From Aphis gossypii (Eukaryota; Arthropoda; Insecta; Hemiptera; Aphididae): 64,000 bases of DNA. Under the pieces are notes generated by a model. It saw only the letters and a program-made list of their open reading frames with translations, was not told the origin of the DNA and ran no database searches. The stretch spans positions 15,229,260-15,293,259 of the forward strand of contig NC_065530.1 of the NCBI RefSeq assembly GCF_020184175.1, given 5' to 3'. The translations under genes and the position numbers were made by a program. Position 1 is the first letter of the stretch. Every line of letters starts with the position of its first letter. Positions 1-11,900 of the stretch are shown here, one piece after another.

Positions 1-2275
1 CAACGTGACTTGAGACCATTATAAAAATGTTTCACCCACTGCAGATGTTCAATGTATTCTACATAATATATAATGAGCTTGTAAGTAATAAGTAATAACT
101 ATATAATAATTAATGACACTCAAATTTTACCTACAGCTATAAGTCAACAACTGGCCGTTACAAACAGACGTTGGGATTGGTCATACCACTGATTGCGGTT
201 AGCCAAATGACAAATACCGAGATATGCAGCAGCAATAAGTCGGTGGCCGGTGGGTATAAAGCATAAACTGTGCGCATACCAAATTATAATAATGCGATGT
301 AATAGGCAATAATAGCTAAAATTGCACTCAGTGAAACGTGTATTCTGAAAATTTATGTTTTCATTATACTGCAAAAAATAAATTAGGTAGTTAAAACAGA
401 TTAAATCATAAAGCTGTTCCCCCAGCCGTCATTTCTTAATAATAGAATTGGTCATCGGGAAGAAAAAATTAAAAAAGAACATAATAATCAGACATAAAAT
501 TAATTAATATTATATAGATAAGGTAGGTAATAGTAAGTTGTGATGAATACGTCTAAATTATCCATGTTCATTGTTCATATATTATAAAATAATAGTCCTT
601 TGTTGTGTTTAAAATTAAATTGTTGAGTATCTATAATATCTATACAGTGTAATAATGTGTATCCTAATCTATTCAGACAAAAATGTGAAAAATTATTGAT
701 TAAAAAAATTCATCCATAAATTGTCTTTTAATTGTTATTGTTTTTTTCTGAAACTTAAATATGGATGTAAAAACATACTTACAACAATAAAACTAAAACA
801 AATAAATAAATATCTAAACTATATTATAAGCGCAGTTAGTTTTGGGTTTTTGATTTCCTCGTAATTGTTTTTTTCCCCAAATAATAACCGATAAACTGAC
901 AATATGTGTATCTAGGTATAAATTATGTATTAAATACTAGCTGTTATATTTTTATCAAATAAGAATAAGTAGTATAACATACCTACAATTTTTAGAAAAA
1001 AAATAAACATCATTGTTTATTTATTTAGTATTAACAAAATATATTTTTTTTTATCTTTAAAATTTTTAACAATAAGAAATTAACTATCCTAAAACCTTTA
1101 TTATTTTGTATGAAATTGTATATTAAAAAAAAAAAATTAAAAATTATATTCCTAATTAAAAATAATGTATTTTTAATGGGACTACTTTAATATACTTCGT
1201 ATATACCTAACATGTCATTAAGATACTTAAATCCTAGTCTATACAATTACCATTTATGGTATAAAATTACTAAAAAAAAACTATAAACCAATCAAAGTCA
1301 CAAGGACTTATTACAAAGTTATAAAAGTTATAAAATACATTCAATAAATATGTACAATTCTATATAATGCTTAAAAATTAAGTAAAATAAATATTATTTA
1401 CGATTGCAATGACGGTTCTTTTGAGTGCATATAAAGTACACATGATTTCCAGAGGAATTGAGCCCACACCCCCTCACTAAGCTTGAGGGCTTACTTATAA
1501 TAACATTTAGTTAATAAATCATTTATAGAATAGATGATATTTTACCTTTATGAAATGAATATTTTAGACAATTTTGCTAAAATCAAAAATAGTTGTTTAG
1601 AGTAAGTGTGTAATATAAAATTAGTTTATTTGTTTTTGTAAGTTTTGTATGAGGCACTTCATCGGCCACCACACCTCCTAAATAAGACCTGGAGTCTCGA
1701 TTGATACATTAATTACAGTTTTACAATTAAAAAAAAATTATTTACAATTTTTTACAAAAAGTATTAGGCGATGAACGTTTAACGCTATAGGGTATAATAA
1801 TTGTGTTGAAATGGAATTACTCCGAGGAATTCGATCTCACTAAACGTTTATTACGATGATTGTCGAGTTTCTAGATCTACACAATAAACCACGGCACTTG
1901 GCATCATTATGGTTAAATATAGTTTCTCACTACTATAGTTAATGATTCGCATTCAAAGTTACTGACGTGATGACAATTATCACATTTTAAAGTATAAGTG
2001 TATAGCGCTGTAGTTACGATCGTCGGTATTTATACTGAGGGATAGTCTTGACCAAACTTAAAACTTTTCAAATAATACATTCCACTCATTCAATTTGCAA
2101 CACAAAACTTCTATCCAGCTAGTATTTAAAAACGATGGCTATAATATGTTTCATAGTTCACTAGTTGTTTGATGTTTACCCTGCATATTATATATTACAT
2201 ACATATTTATTATAATAATACATATGTATACTATATCTATGTGTTATGTGTATACCTATAAGTACTTACTATTTT
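1..2275. other. AT-rich DNA without recognisable gene
   Basis: Only short chance frames. A GC-richer patch at 1448-1495 (GAGCCCACACCCCCTCACTA) and another at 1655-1700 may be transposon scraps. Confidence 0.6.
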
Positions 2276-2640
2276 ATACAAGGTGATTCACCACTACTTT
2301 TACCCCAATTTTTTATTCAAATTAAGTGATGTTCTGTATTCCTGATGCAAAATTATATTTATCAAATCAGAACCTCCCTTCTTACCATAAATTATTTAGT
2401 GGATATTTATTTTAAAAATATTGATGGACTTAATTCAAAATTCAAACGAATAATTTCTCAATAATTAAAATACATAGACGATAGACATTGAATTGTATTG
2501 GAAAGTATTGACACTTTTAAAATAAAAATGATAAATAAATAACTTTTATGATGGATTCAAGTTGTTTTAAATTTGTTTCAAGTTTAAAATTTCTATATTT
2601 GTAACGTAAAAAAAAAGTTTTCAAAATAATAACAGCGGGC
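2276..2640 (+). repeat. Dispersed TACAAGGTGATTC-type repeat, copy 1
   Basis: Opens TACAAGGTGATTCACCACTA and contains CAGAACCTCCCTTCTTACC followed by ATTATTTAGTGG and then ATTTTGATGG-like text, in the same order as the copy at 22.8 kb. It is probably a MITE or a terminal part of a DNA transposon. The right end was not found. Confidence 0.5.
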
Positions 2641-3145
2641 ATCTCTTGAACAAGAGGTCTGCCTAGTGCCCATAATATGATATTTAATTTAAAAGCAAAT
2701 TATATTGTTCAATATAGAAATTTTCGAGCGTACTTTTAGAAAACTTACGTAATATATAATACAATTAAACTTTCCTAACAAAAACCTCTTAATAGTGGAC
2801 GTTTTTTTTGGGAACGAAGATATTTTTATTACTTTTAGTGGAATAGAGGACATTTATTTTAAACATAATTTAAAAATAATTACAAAACGACTACAGAAAA
2901 ACGAGCTTATACTACTATATAAATCTATAATGATAACGAACTCATTAACAAATCAATTTTTCACACCAAATTGAATTTTATATATTATGCATTCTTTTTT
3001 ATTTTATTTTTTAAGTATGTATTGTTAAAATATTAAAACTATTATATCATTAAAACATTAAATAATAGTATTGTAATTGCATAGCTATTAGCCAATATCT
3101 TTTCCTCTAACACAATTACCCTTTATACATTTCAAAATTTTACAG

Positions 3146-3161
3146 CCCCCCCCCCCCCCCC
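3146..3161 (+). repeat. Homopolymer C run (16 nt)
   Basis: Sixteen consecutive C in otherwise AT-rich DNA; a length-unstable site and a likely assembly soft spot. Confidence 0.95.
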
Positions 3162-4380
3162 AATAGCAAACACCTTCGATAGTAGACAAAATTTCGGTAA
3201 CCTAAAATGTCTGCTAATCTGAGGTTTTGCTGTATTATGTATTTATTTCGTCACTCCTAATAAAATAATTTATTTAAGTGTAAAAAATTGTAGGTAAATA
3301 CTATGCGGTAAAATTATCGTCAAATAAAACATTTACATAATATAATAATAGGTACCTACCTTCCTTTATCCTGTGTATAGTGTGTAATAACTAAAAACTT
3401 ATAATATTCTAAAGAAAAATGATTGGAATTTGATAAAAACAAACAACCGCAGATAACTTTCAAACCACGACGAGGAAGTCTTTAAAAAACATTGAGAAAA
3501 ATGTACATCGCTGCGTAGATACACGTAATACATAATATTATAATAATGTGATTTTGCTTTTTCTCATTGTTCAACGAGTGTTTCCACTATAAAATTATAT
3601 TAATACATAGAATGTATTTTTCCTCGATTGTTTCCCATCATAGATATGTACTACACATAATATAATATATACCACATAACATAGCTTTATATAGAAACGT
3701 AATACAAGGTTGAAGGTGGTCCATTTAATAACAAGTTACACTAATTTTATAAGACGATTTTTATGATTTTGAAAAAAATATATATTTATTATATAGATTG
3801 AAGTACATTATTTATAACTCTAGATTTTTACACAAAAATCAATTTATTACGCCAGTATTTTTTTTATTTTCTCATTGCATTTGTATATTTTATAATGTAT
3901 ATATACGTGAGGATCGGGAAGTCATATTACACACACACAAAAAAGAGAAACTGTACTAAAACGAGTCAATGCACACAGAAACTGTACATACTCAATGCGT
4001 ATAGTATGTCTGTTGAGTCTGTTAAGTGAAAAGTTTTACAATTAAACTTGGCGCGGGACGAGTCAAATAATTATACTTCAGGGTCTGGGACGTGGAAATG
4101 TGGAATCACTAACGCCGTCAGACCAAACTCGTACCGCATCATCATCATCCCCCCATAACCACCTCGCTAAACATCGTAGATATGTACAGGCAAACCTAGG
4201 TATACCTATACTATAATATTACGCGTTGGAACTTTATGGTGTCATTCTAAATAGGAATAGGTATATAAATTATAAATCGACCAGCGAGACTATTATATAT
4301 AATATATTATCATGCTCATATAATACTGTACACAAATATAGGTAGGTACAACGCATTATTAGTTAAAACCAAATAGTGGC

Positions 4381-5060
4381 GTGTTGGGTGTGAGCCACCT
4401 GTATGAAGGAGAAGGCCATAGTATAGAATTGAATAATAGCTGTGATAGCTATATAATTCTACGCGATAACGCAAAACGGTTAACATTTAATATACATAAT
4501 AGTATATACTATTTCCAAGCCTCGCGACAAAATATACGCTTGCCTGCAGCACTGGACCGCTGTAAATCGCAATGTATTATAGTGATTATTACGATGACAC
4601 GTTTAAGTGGCGCGTATAATTTTATGACAATAAAGAGGGTGCCAAGAGCGAAATCCGTTGGTAACATAATAATATTATATTATATTATAAATAACTGCGC
4701 GATACGCCGTATAGTACCGTACACCTGTGTATGCTGCTACAGATTATATAACATTGTATCGGTGATGCAGGATCGTCAGAATTGGCTTCGATCATAATAT
4801 CACAATGCTATAATAATAATATAATAATACCTAATATCATCAGCTCGAGGGACCATAGGTATATGAACGAAGAAAAAAATACGCAAAATAACACCACGTC
4901 GACGACGCGCGTGGCCCGCCGGCAGATAATTTCGCCGCCACTGACGATGGTGCACAGTCACGGCGGGATAAAAGCATAACGGGACATCGAACCCACACCC
5001 ACGGCAGCCGCTGCTATTGCCGTCGAAGAAACCCACAACACACAATATACACTGTATACC
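4381..5060. other. CpG-richer block with a chance-length open frame
   Basis: The plus strand is open for 138 codons (4381-4797), but it begins at GTG and the first ATG is far inside. The translation shows no domain and much isoleucine/tyrosine from AT-rich DNA. A CG-dense patch follows at about 4895-5035 (ACGTCGACGACGCGCGTGG). More likely a promoter or first-exon region than a gene. Confidence 0.3.
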
Positions 5061-5344
5061 ATATGCATAATAAATTATATAGTGTGTTTCCTTTTAAAGG
5101 TAACACGAAATGTTTTTGCTCGGTGACATTGGATTGAAATGAAGGGAAGACAGTAACGCTAAAAATTAAAGTACGATTATTGAAAATCTAAGTAATTCAT
5201 TCATTTCAATTTAAACTTTATCGCATTTTAATTCAGTCAATTTTGGTTTTAGATCAATGGTTCAGTGGATATAAGAAATAAAAAAAATAAGGTCTATCCA
5301 AATTATGTGGTGTTGAAAATTCGTATTATAATTTTTATTTTAAA

Positions 5345-6400
5345 AGGATGATCAAGTGGGTAACGCTCTGCTGTGTAGTAATGGGTGTGTTAAATTTGAA
5401 AACAATGTAGGTAAATTGTATAATAAAAAAAAACGATTCTGAACGGAGATGATTTGTCAACCTAGGATATGTATTTTATACTGAGTGGTGAAAAGGTGGT
5501 TTATGTTTTAATGACCTGAATACACCAAAATTAAATCATGTAGGTACAGAAAATACCAGTTTAAACAACTAGTGTATGTTTCAAGTTTCTACGACTAGTA
5601 ATTTTTAACTACCTACAACAATAATCTAAAATAATTTGACAGAAAATCTTTATTTTACGCGTGATTTTTTGATTTCGTAAAAATTTAATCTTAAGATATT
5701 ATTTTTTTTTATCGGCCAACTCTCAACTTGGGGAGTCTTATTAAGCCAAAATTATGGAAAATCTTGTATTAAATTTTAAATTTTTAGCTACTTATACAAA
5801 ATTTTTTATAAATTTTTCACTAGAAAATCATTTGTAAATATTTATGATTTCGACAAATTTCGTTAATATTTAAACTTCAAACGTTAATAAAAAAAAAATT
5901 GTGACTATGACGTATTCTTAACATTTTTTAATCACAATAAGTCTAAATTACGAGGAACTTTATATTAAATGTCCAAGTATTTTGACTTAGCCAAAAATAT
6001 TTTATCGATATGTATAAAAAAAATACTAAGAAAAATCGAAAATTTTAGCTGTCTATAAGTAGCTCTAGTAAAAATGTATATTTTAGTATTACGATTTCTT
6101 AGCTCTATTTCAATCAAAGTAGGTTACAGGACAAAAATATTTCACGTTATCTTTAAAAGAAATTACACTGTGTACGGGTTGAACCATTTAAACGTAAAAC
6201 ATAATTTCAATGAGCACTAATGTTTTTGAAAATATTTCTTTTTTGAAATTTTCTAATCATTTTTTTGAATGATAACATAGGTACATTTTAATTTCATATT
6301 CTGATAAAAAATATTATAGGAGTATTTTTTTATCTATAAAAATTAAATTTTAGACAAGTAGTTTATTTGTTATAACTTTTTATAAGTATTTTATGTTTCT
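5345..6400 (-). repeat. Composite repeat copy in reverse orientation
   Basis: AAGTGGGTAACGCTCTGCTG near 5354 and GATTCTGAACGGAG (5435-5448) followed by ATGATTTGTCAACCTAGGATAT are the reverse complement of the right end of the 34.4-kb copy. Later AATTGTGACTATGACGTATT and the (T)n-rich stretch follow its unit in reverse. The distal end is diverged and placed approximately. Confidence 0.72.
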
Positions 6401-8219
6401 AAAAGTGGAGTAGTGAACCTGTGAACTAACATTTTGCAGAGGAAAACATCTTTGTCACTTCTTTCCGCTTAACTAAATATTATATAAATAGTAAATACTT
6501 ATAAATTATAACGAATAACATAGGTATTCAAAGTACTTCGAAAAATATGATGCTTTGAAATAGGGAATCAAAAATACATGTTGTCATATAAAAATTTCAA
6601 AGATAATAAAAAACATAATTATACACAACAAATATGAGTGTCTTATGTTAAATAGATCACCCGGTATAAATAAATACAATAAGCAATAGGTTCCTTTGTA
6701 TTAGCCTATACGCTGGCTACACTATACTTACTGGTATAAGTACACTTGCACCATTGCTGTCGCCGTCTTTACCTGCACGGTTACAAGCTTAGTAATCGAG
6801 GTGAAATAGTAGTAACATAGGTATAGTACGCGATTAAAACATAATATATTTTGTTACAGTGTGTTGCACACAATATACGAATCATCGCCAGTCGTCACTG
6901 TCCATACACACAAGTACCTATACAAAAAAAATTATTCATGATGTATTGCTGACACATATATATTAATAAAATATTTTAGTACTCGATATAATACAAACAC
7001 TGTAGTTTCGTGTATGTTAGGTATAGTGCGATATGTCCTGAACAGCTGATTATTTTCCAACAAGACAATAATTTTAGCTGTGGGTTATTATACGTTTAAA
7101 CGTTTTGCTTACTAAATACCTAATGGGTGAGTTAAGAAGATTTGTTAAAAAAAAAACAATTCATTTAAATATTTCGAACTTCCCTAAAGAGTTTTTAAAT
7201 TCAAATATATTACCTATTTATACGATGGTTATATATTACTGTATGAGACACATATATATACGTATTATATTCGAGTTACAACTATACAATTATTGGCCAA
7301 TCGCCAATGGGAAACGGAACGAAGAACGAATATGTCTCATATGTATTTAACGAATTTATAAGTAGGGCAAATGCAAATTAATATATATTAGTTATAGACA
7401 CTTCATAAAAATAAAGTCACTATTCACAACTACCTATATTATATAGTAAGTCTCTTACATTAAATATCATGTAATATTATACACATGTTTTTTTTCTAAT
7501 AATTATCTTTTTTTTATTGTTTACGTGTACATAATATTATATTTGATAACCTAGCGTGAAATTTAATAAATAAACTAATCCATTATATATTTATTTTAAT
7601 TTCTCTAAAAAACTTGGTTTGATACCTACGTCATACGCAGATTTCTTTCATATAAATTAAATATTCAAAACCCAAATAAATCATCAAAATGTATTACAAT
7701 AATCAAAATTATTTTCATTGCGTATTTTGGAATTCAATTGTTTAGCAATAAACCGTAGAAATTATTGTGTCACTAAGTGATAACTTCTAAATAAATGATA
7801 GCATTGCATTATAATATCATGTATAATTTATATTAAATACATTACATATTATAATTTATAATATAGTAAGTTAATCGTTAGACACTAGTACATTGCATAG
7901 ATACATAACGTAGTGCACATAATTCAATTGTAAAACCGCGATATCAAATTCTCACGATTATACGTTGAATAAAAAACACCTAATAATATAATATAAACAA
8001 GAGAATGATTTCCTTACATTACACAAAATACTGATATGGGTACTTAAAATTAGTACATGTTTGTTAACGTAGCAAATATTATACCAATACAGTCGTTATT
8101 TTAGACGAACACTATTTTCCGGCACCCAACTGTTTTAGGATTATATAAAATATATTATAGTGTCATGTTTTCTATAATATGTTACTTCACTAATACGTAT
8201 TATTATTATATATGTATAG
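6400..8219. other. AT-rich DNA without recognisable gene
   Basis: Long AT stretches; a short open frame at 7105-7350 has no domain and no splice context. Nothing else is supported. Confidence 0.6.
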
Positions 8220-8273
8220 GTAGCAATGATTATCACCAAACCACTGGAAATAATAATGCATACTATGGCGGTG
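8220..8273 (+). CDS. Isolated exon-like segment, 54 nt, unknown gene
   Basis: An acceptor-like TATGTATAG precedes and a strong donor G|GTAAGTTT follows. The 18 codons read SNDYHQTTGNNNAYYGGG in phase 1-1, a polar, tyrosine/glycine-rich peptide unlike the chance translations around it. No companion exons were found within several kb, so this could be a microexon of a gene with large introns, or a coincidence. Confidence 0.35.
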
Positions 8274-8520
8274 GTAAGTTTAAATACATATTATAATAGA
8301 TTAATAAAGTAATAACCTATAATAGAAACCTACTATATATATTATATATAGTACATACGCTTGTGATTTTTTTTTAAGAATAAATTTGAGTAACAAAAAA
8401 CGATCGTCGTTGCTTATATGTATATAATAGAGAGTAGAGTTGAAAAAACACATCTCAGCACTATATTTATATATACGTGGTACATTCGCTGATTTTACTA
8501 GAACCAAAAATTAGTAACGC

Positions 8521-10499
8521 TAGTGAACTCGGCGGCGTCTCCCCGATAGTATATATAATAATAATATAATATACACATACAATCAAACAGACGAAAAATT
8601 AGACCAAATCATTGTAAAGCGAAAAGCCGAAACGCGATTCCCACGCGAATACACGTATAAAAATGATAATATATTATAAACATAATGTATATTCAAGTCA
8701 TGTCGTAGGCCATCGCCGGCTTGTCCTTAAGGCTTAAATTTTAAATCGTGCTCATTTCGGACGCATGTAAACTCCGGCACTAGTGCTAATTTTTTTATTT
8801 TTTAATGTAAATTTTTCCAAGGAAAAAATTTAGGTAACGCCATAAAATTACTATCAAAAAATATATATTTATTATTAAGAATAGGTACTCCTTTGGCAAC
8901 TATAACTAAAGAAGTCTAAAAAGCTATAATAAACGACAGAATTTCATGTCAGAAAATTATAAAATTATTTTGTATAATAGGTTTAATCAAACTTTATTTT
9001 ACTTGATTTAGTTCATAGCTTGTTTTTATATATTCTGCCATATTTATTTGGTTAGGTTAAGTTGAGTTAGGTTATGTATACACGAAGAGGGTCATGGTCA
9101 TTATGTGTTCTGAGAAGATACGGAAACGAGAAATTAATAGAAAATTAAGGTGGTTAGAAGCCCCCATTTTTCATGTTTGTACGTAATTATTTAACTGCAA
9201 TTAATGTGTACTATGTAGTTGTAATGTTTATTTAATAAACGAGATCAGACTATGGCTACTCGCAGTTAGGTTAGGAAGTTTGGTATTAAACAAAAAAAAA
9301 CTAAAAAGATTAGGTCTCGAACAATCTCGACTTTTTTTTTACTTTGCAGTAACTCTAGATTTTGGATAATATGTTTATTGAAAAGCAGAGTTTTAACCTG
9401 AAGTGTTAACTTATAACGAAAATACTTCTCCCACGTATCCACCAACTGTTGCTAACTGAAATCATACAGATAGGTCAGATACAATACATACATATACAAT
9501 TTATATGTGTATACATATTATATACAACTTACACCACTAAAAAACCCCCCTTCTTCCAATTACAATAGTGAGAATTCTTTTATTGAATGGTTCACTCACA
9601 TTGGCCACTGCAGATCTATTTAGAGGTGGGAATGGAAATAAAAGTGATGGCAGGGTTCTAAAATTTATCATAACGAATTTGCTGTGTGTGTAAATCGTCC
9701 TCTTATTATAATATTATATTGCAATATTATCCTCATTTTATAACTTATAAATTATAAGTATTAGTTGGAATATTATGATTATGCGGGGTACACACTTTTA
9801 CTTGACCCCGCGCAGCGTGAATTTACGCAATATTATTTTTTTACACGGTATTTTATCGTCATAGATCCGTGCACTGATGGGTGCATTGTGCCTATGCGTA
9901 CCTACCTACCTATATAATACATAGATATTTCTAACACGAGTGGCATCAGTGGTATACTGTGAACATCACGACTGACTGTTAAATTATATATTATATACAA
10001 CTATTACCTAATATCTACCTATATAACCGCAATCGTTTGATATTAATATTATATTACTTTAACTTGCACGTCCTTTTCCCATTCTGCGGTACAATATTAT
10101 ACTAAGTCTCTCAATTCCACTTTAATTATTATTAACAAGCGTCTATACATACATAAAATTAATCTTATCGAAATCATTAAAAAAAAAAGGTTCCTTGATG
10201 AATTTTAACCAACGGATCTAAAATTTAAATAAATAAATGTTAAATATATAGTGGTATATGTTTTGTGAAAAATAAAATGTAAAAATTGAGAACCACGTTA
10301 TAATTGTTCATTATGAAGTAGGTACCTACTCGTAATAATAACACTTTATTTATTAACGTTATATTTTATTCCCAAGATTTCTTCGGTTAATTTTTGTACA
10401 TATTCCAACCATTTTGGTTTCTGACTTTTAGAACACAATCATAGAACGAATACATCGGCCACATATTCTATTTCAATAAACTATTGTAGTAGTGAATGT
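8521..10499. other. Mostly AT-rich, no gene recognised
   Basis: Contains the telomere-like pentamers and scattered GC-richer scraps (about 8700-8780 and 9780-9960) with no domain or repeat end that could be fixed. Confidence 0.55.
9050..9074 (+). repeat. Degenerate interstitial telomere-like pentamers (GGTTA)5
   Basis: Five successive pentamers read GGTTA GGTTA AGTTG AGTTA GGTTA. The insect telomere repeat is (TTAGG)n, of which GGTTA is a rotation. It is short and may be chance or an old repair patch. Confidence 0.45.
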
Positions 10500-10760
10500 G
10501 AAGGCCTTTATATGTGAAATTAAAAAGACAGGTATTAATCATTTTGTCGTCACTCATAACTTCGTTGTCAATCGATCGCTGCACCCGCATCATCGGACCA
10601 ACACAAAACAGTTTCGTTGCAGTGCCGTTTACCATTGAAAACCGTCATACGATATTAAACAGTTTTTGTTCGTCGCAGCACTCGCAGCAGCCGTCATATT
10701 CGTTTCATCGATTAAATACGGAATACAGTTCCGTATTGGAAGAGATAATTTTTAAGTAGC
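10500..10760. other. CpG-richer segment, possible old coding or promoter piece
   Basis: Contains CGATCGCTGCACCCGCATCATC and repeated GCAGC/CGTC motifs, and one short open frame on the plus strand that starts in AT-rich DNA. No domain is recognised. It lies 350 bp before the TATA-bearing island and may belong to the same regulatory region. Confidence 0.3.
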
Positions 10761-11089
10761 ATGTAATAATATGAAACAATATGTAAATTTTTAAACATTA
10801 AAAACATTTTAAACGCATTCAATACATTCTGGGTAATATTAAGCTTTTTTAAATGATTTTGGGTGAGTTAATTTAATAAATCACCCCGTGTTCCCTGTGG
10901 CCTTGCCTCAAGTCAATTGCATACGTTATTCTTTGTTTACGAATTACATTCGATTGATATATACGTACCTATTATCATTATTTTTATTACGTACACACTA
11001 CTCGTCATATACTATCACCTTACAATATTACTACTATACTTCAACCATTACTACCATTACTATTGTCTATTACTACTAATAATACACTA

Positions 11090-11900
11090 CTACACAGGAG
11101 TAAGATAAGTTGGTTGTGTGGCGTACGTATATAAAGGAGAGAGTGGGGAAATCTGACTGGGTCAACATCGTGTGCCCGTCGTCCAGGGTGAAAGGTGAAC
11201 AACCTCACACTCGATCGCGTCACGAGCCACTGTGCTACTCTCTCGGACGTCTTATATTTCGTTTCGATTTTTTCCGATTTTTGTTCACGTTTCACACATC
11301 GATCGCCGTCGAAAGCCATAAGGCATAATCCCGCGGAAACGACGACGCGATATAGTACCCAACGATTTGATGAATATCCGTCGAAGTGTACGTATAGTGT
11401 TTCGGCCGCGGTCTTCCGTTTTCCGGCCGACGCGCATTTTCCGTGTTTATTTTTCCTTTATTCCAAACGAGAAAAATGATTTCCGAAAATCGATTCCGGG
11501 AACCGTCATTACTAGGCCGCGGCCCGACCGCGCCGCACAGGCATTCAAACCCGTTGGACGTAGAATAGTGGCGAGTGGGGGAGCGGACGGATACCGTTTT
11601 TGATTTCTAGGTCAGCACAACGACCAGCTGACGGTTCAATTTAATAATAATAGTATAATATACTGTACTTGTGTATAGGACATTGGTAGGTACACGTCAG
11701 GCAGATACGACACAAAGACTGCGCGGCGTGCGCGTGTGTGCATGTTTATACGGCCGTCACTTTTACTGCCGATTACCAACGCTTAGCTTTACGTTTGGCC
11801 TGCGTCAGATTGTTTGAGTGTACGCCGTATGATCTTTGGTGGGATCGCGTGTCAAATCTATAGCAAACCAAACGGAAATTTCGAAGAACTTTATCAGTTA
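11090..11900 (+). promoter_or_regulatory. CpG-rich island with TATA box, candidate promoter and 5' exon
   Basis: About 800 bp of distinctly higher GC/CpG in AT-rich DNA. TATATAAAGG (11128-11137) lies about 30 bp before TCAACA (11162), a plausible initiator, on the plus strand. Several overlapping short open frames on both strands are most simply a by-product of low stop density in GC-richer DNA. Which gene it serves is unknown; none is recognisable within several kb. Confidence 0.45.

Noticed and set aside
4381..4797. 138-codon plus-strand open frame
   Set aside because: It begins at GTG, not used as an ordinary start in animal nuclear genes. The translation has no domain and its amino-acid make-up follows the local base composition.
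10888..11108. Overlapping frames encoding Thr/Ile/Tyr-rich peptides
   Set aside because: They come from a TAC/ATT simple-sequence stretch and no frame is preferred.
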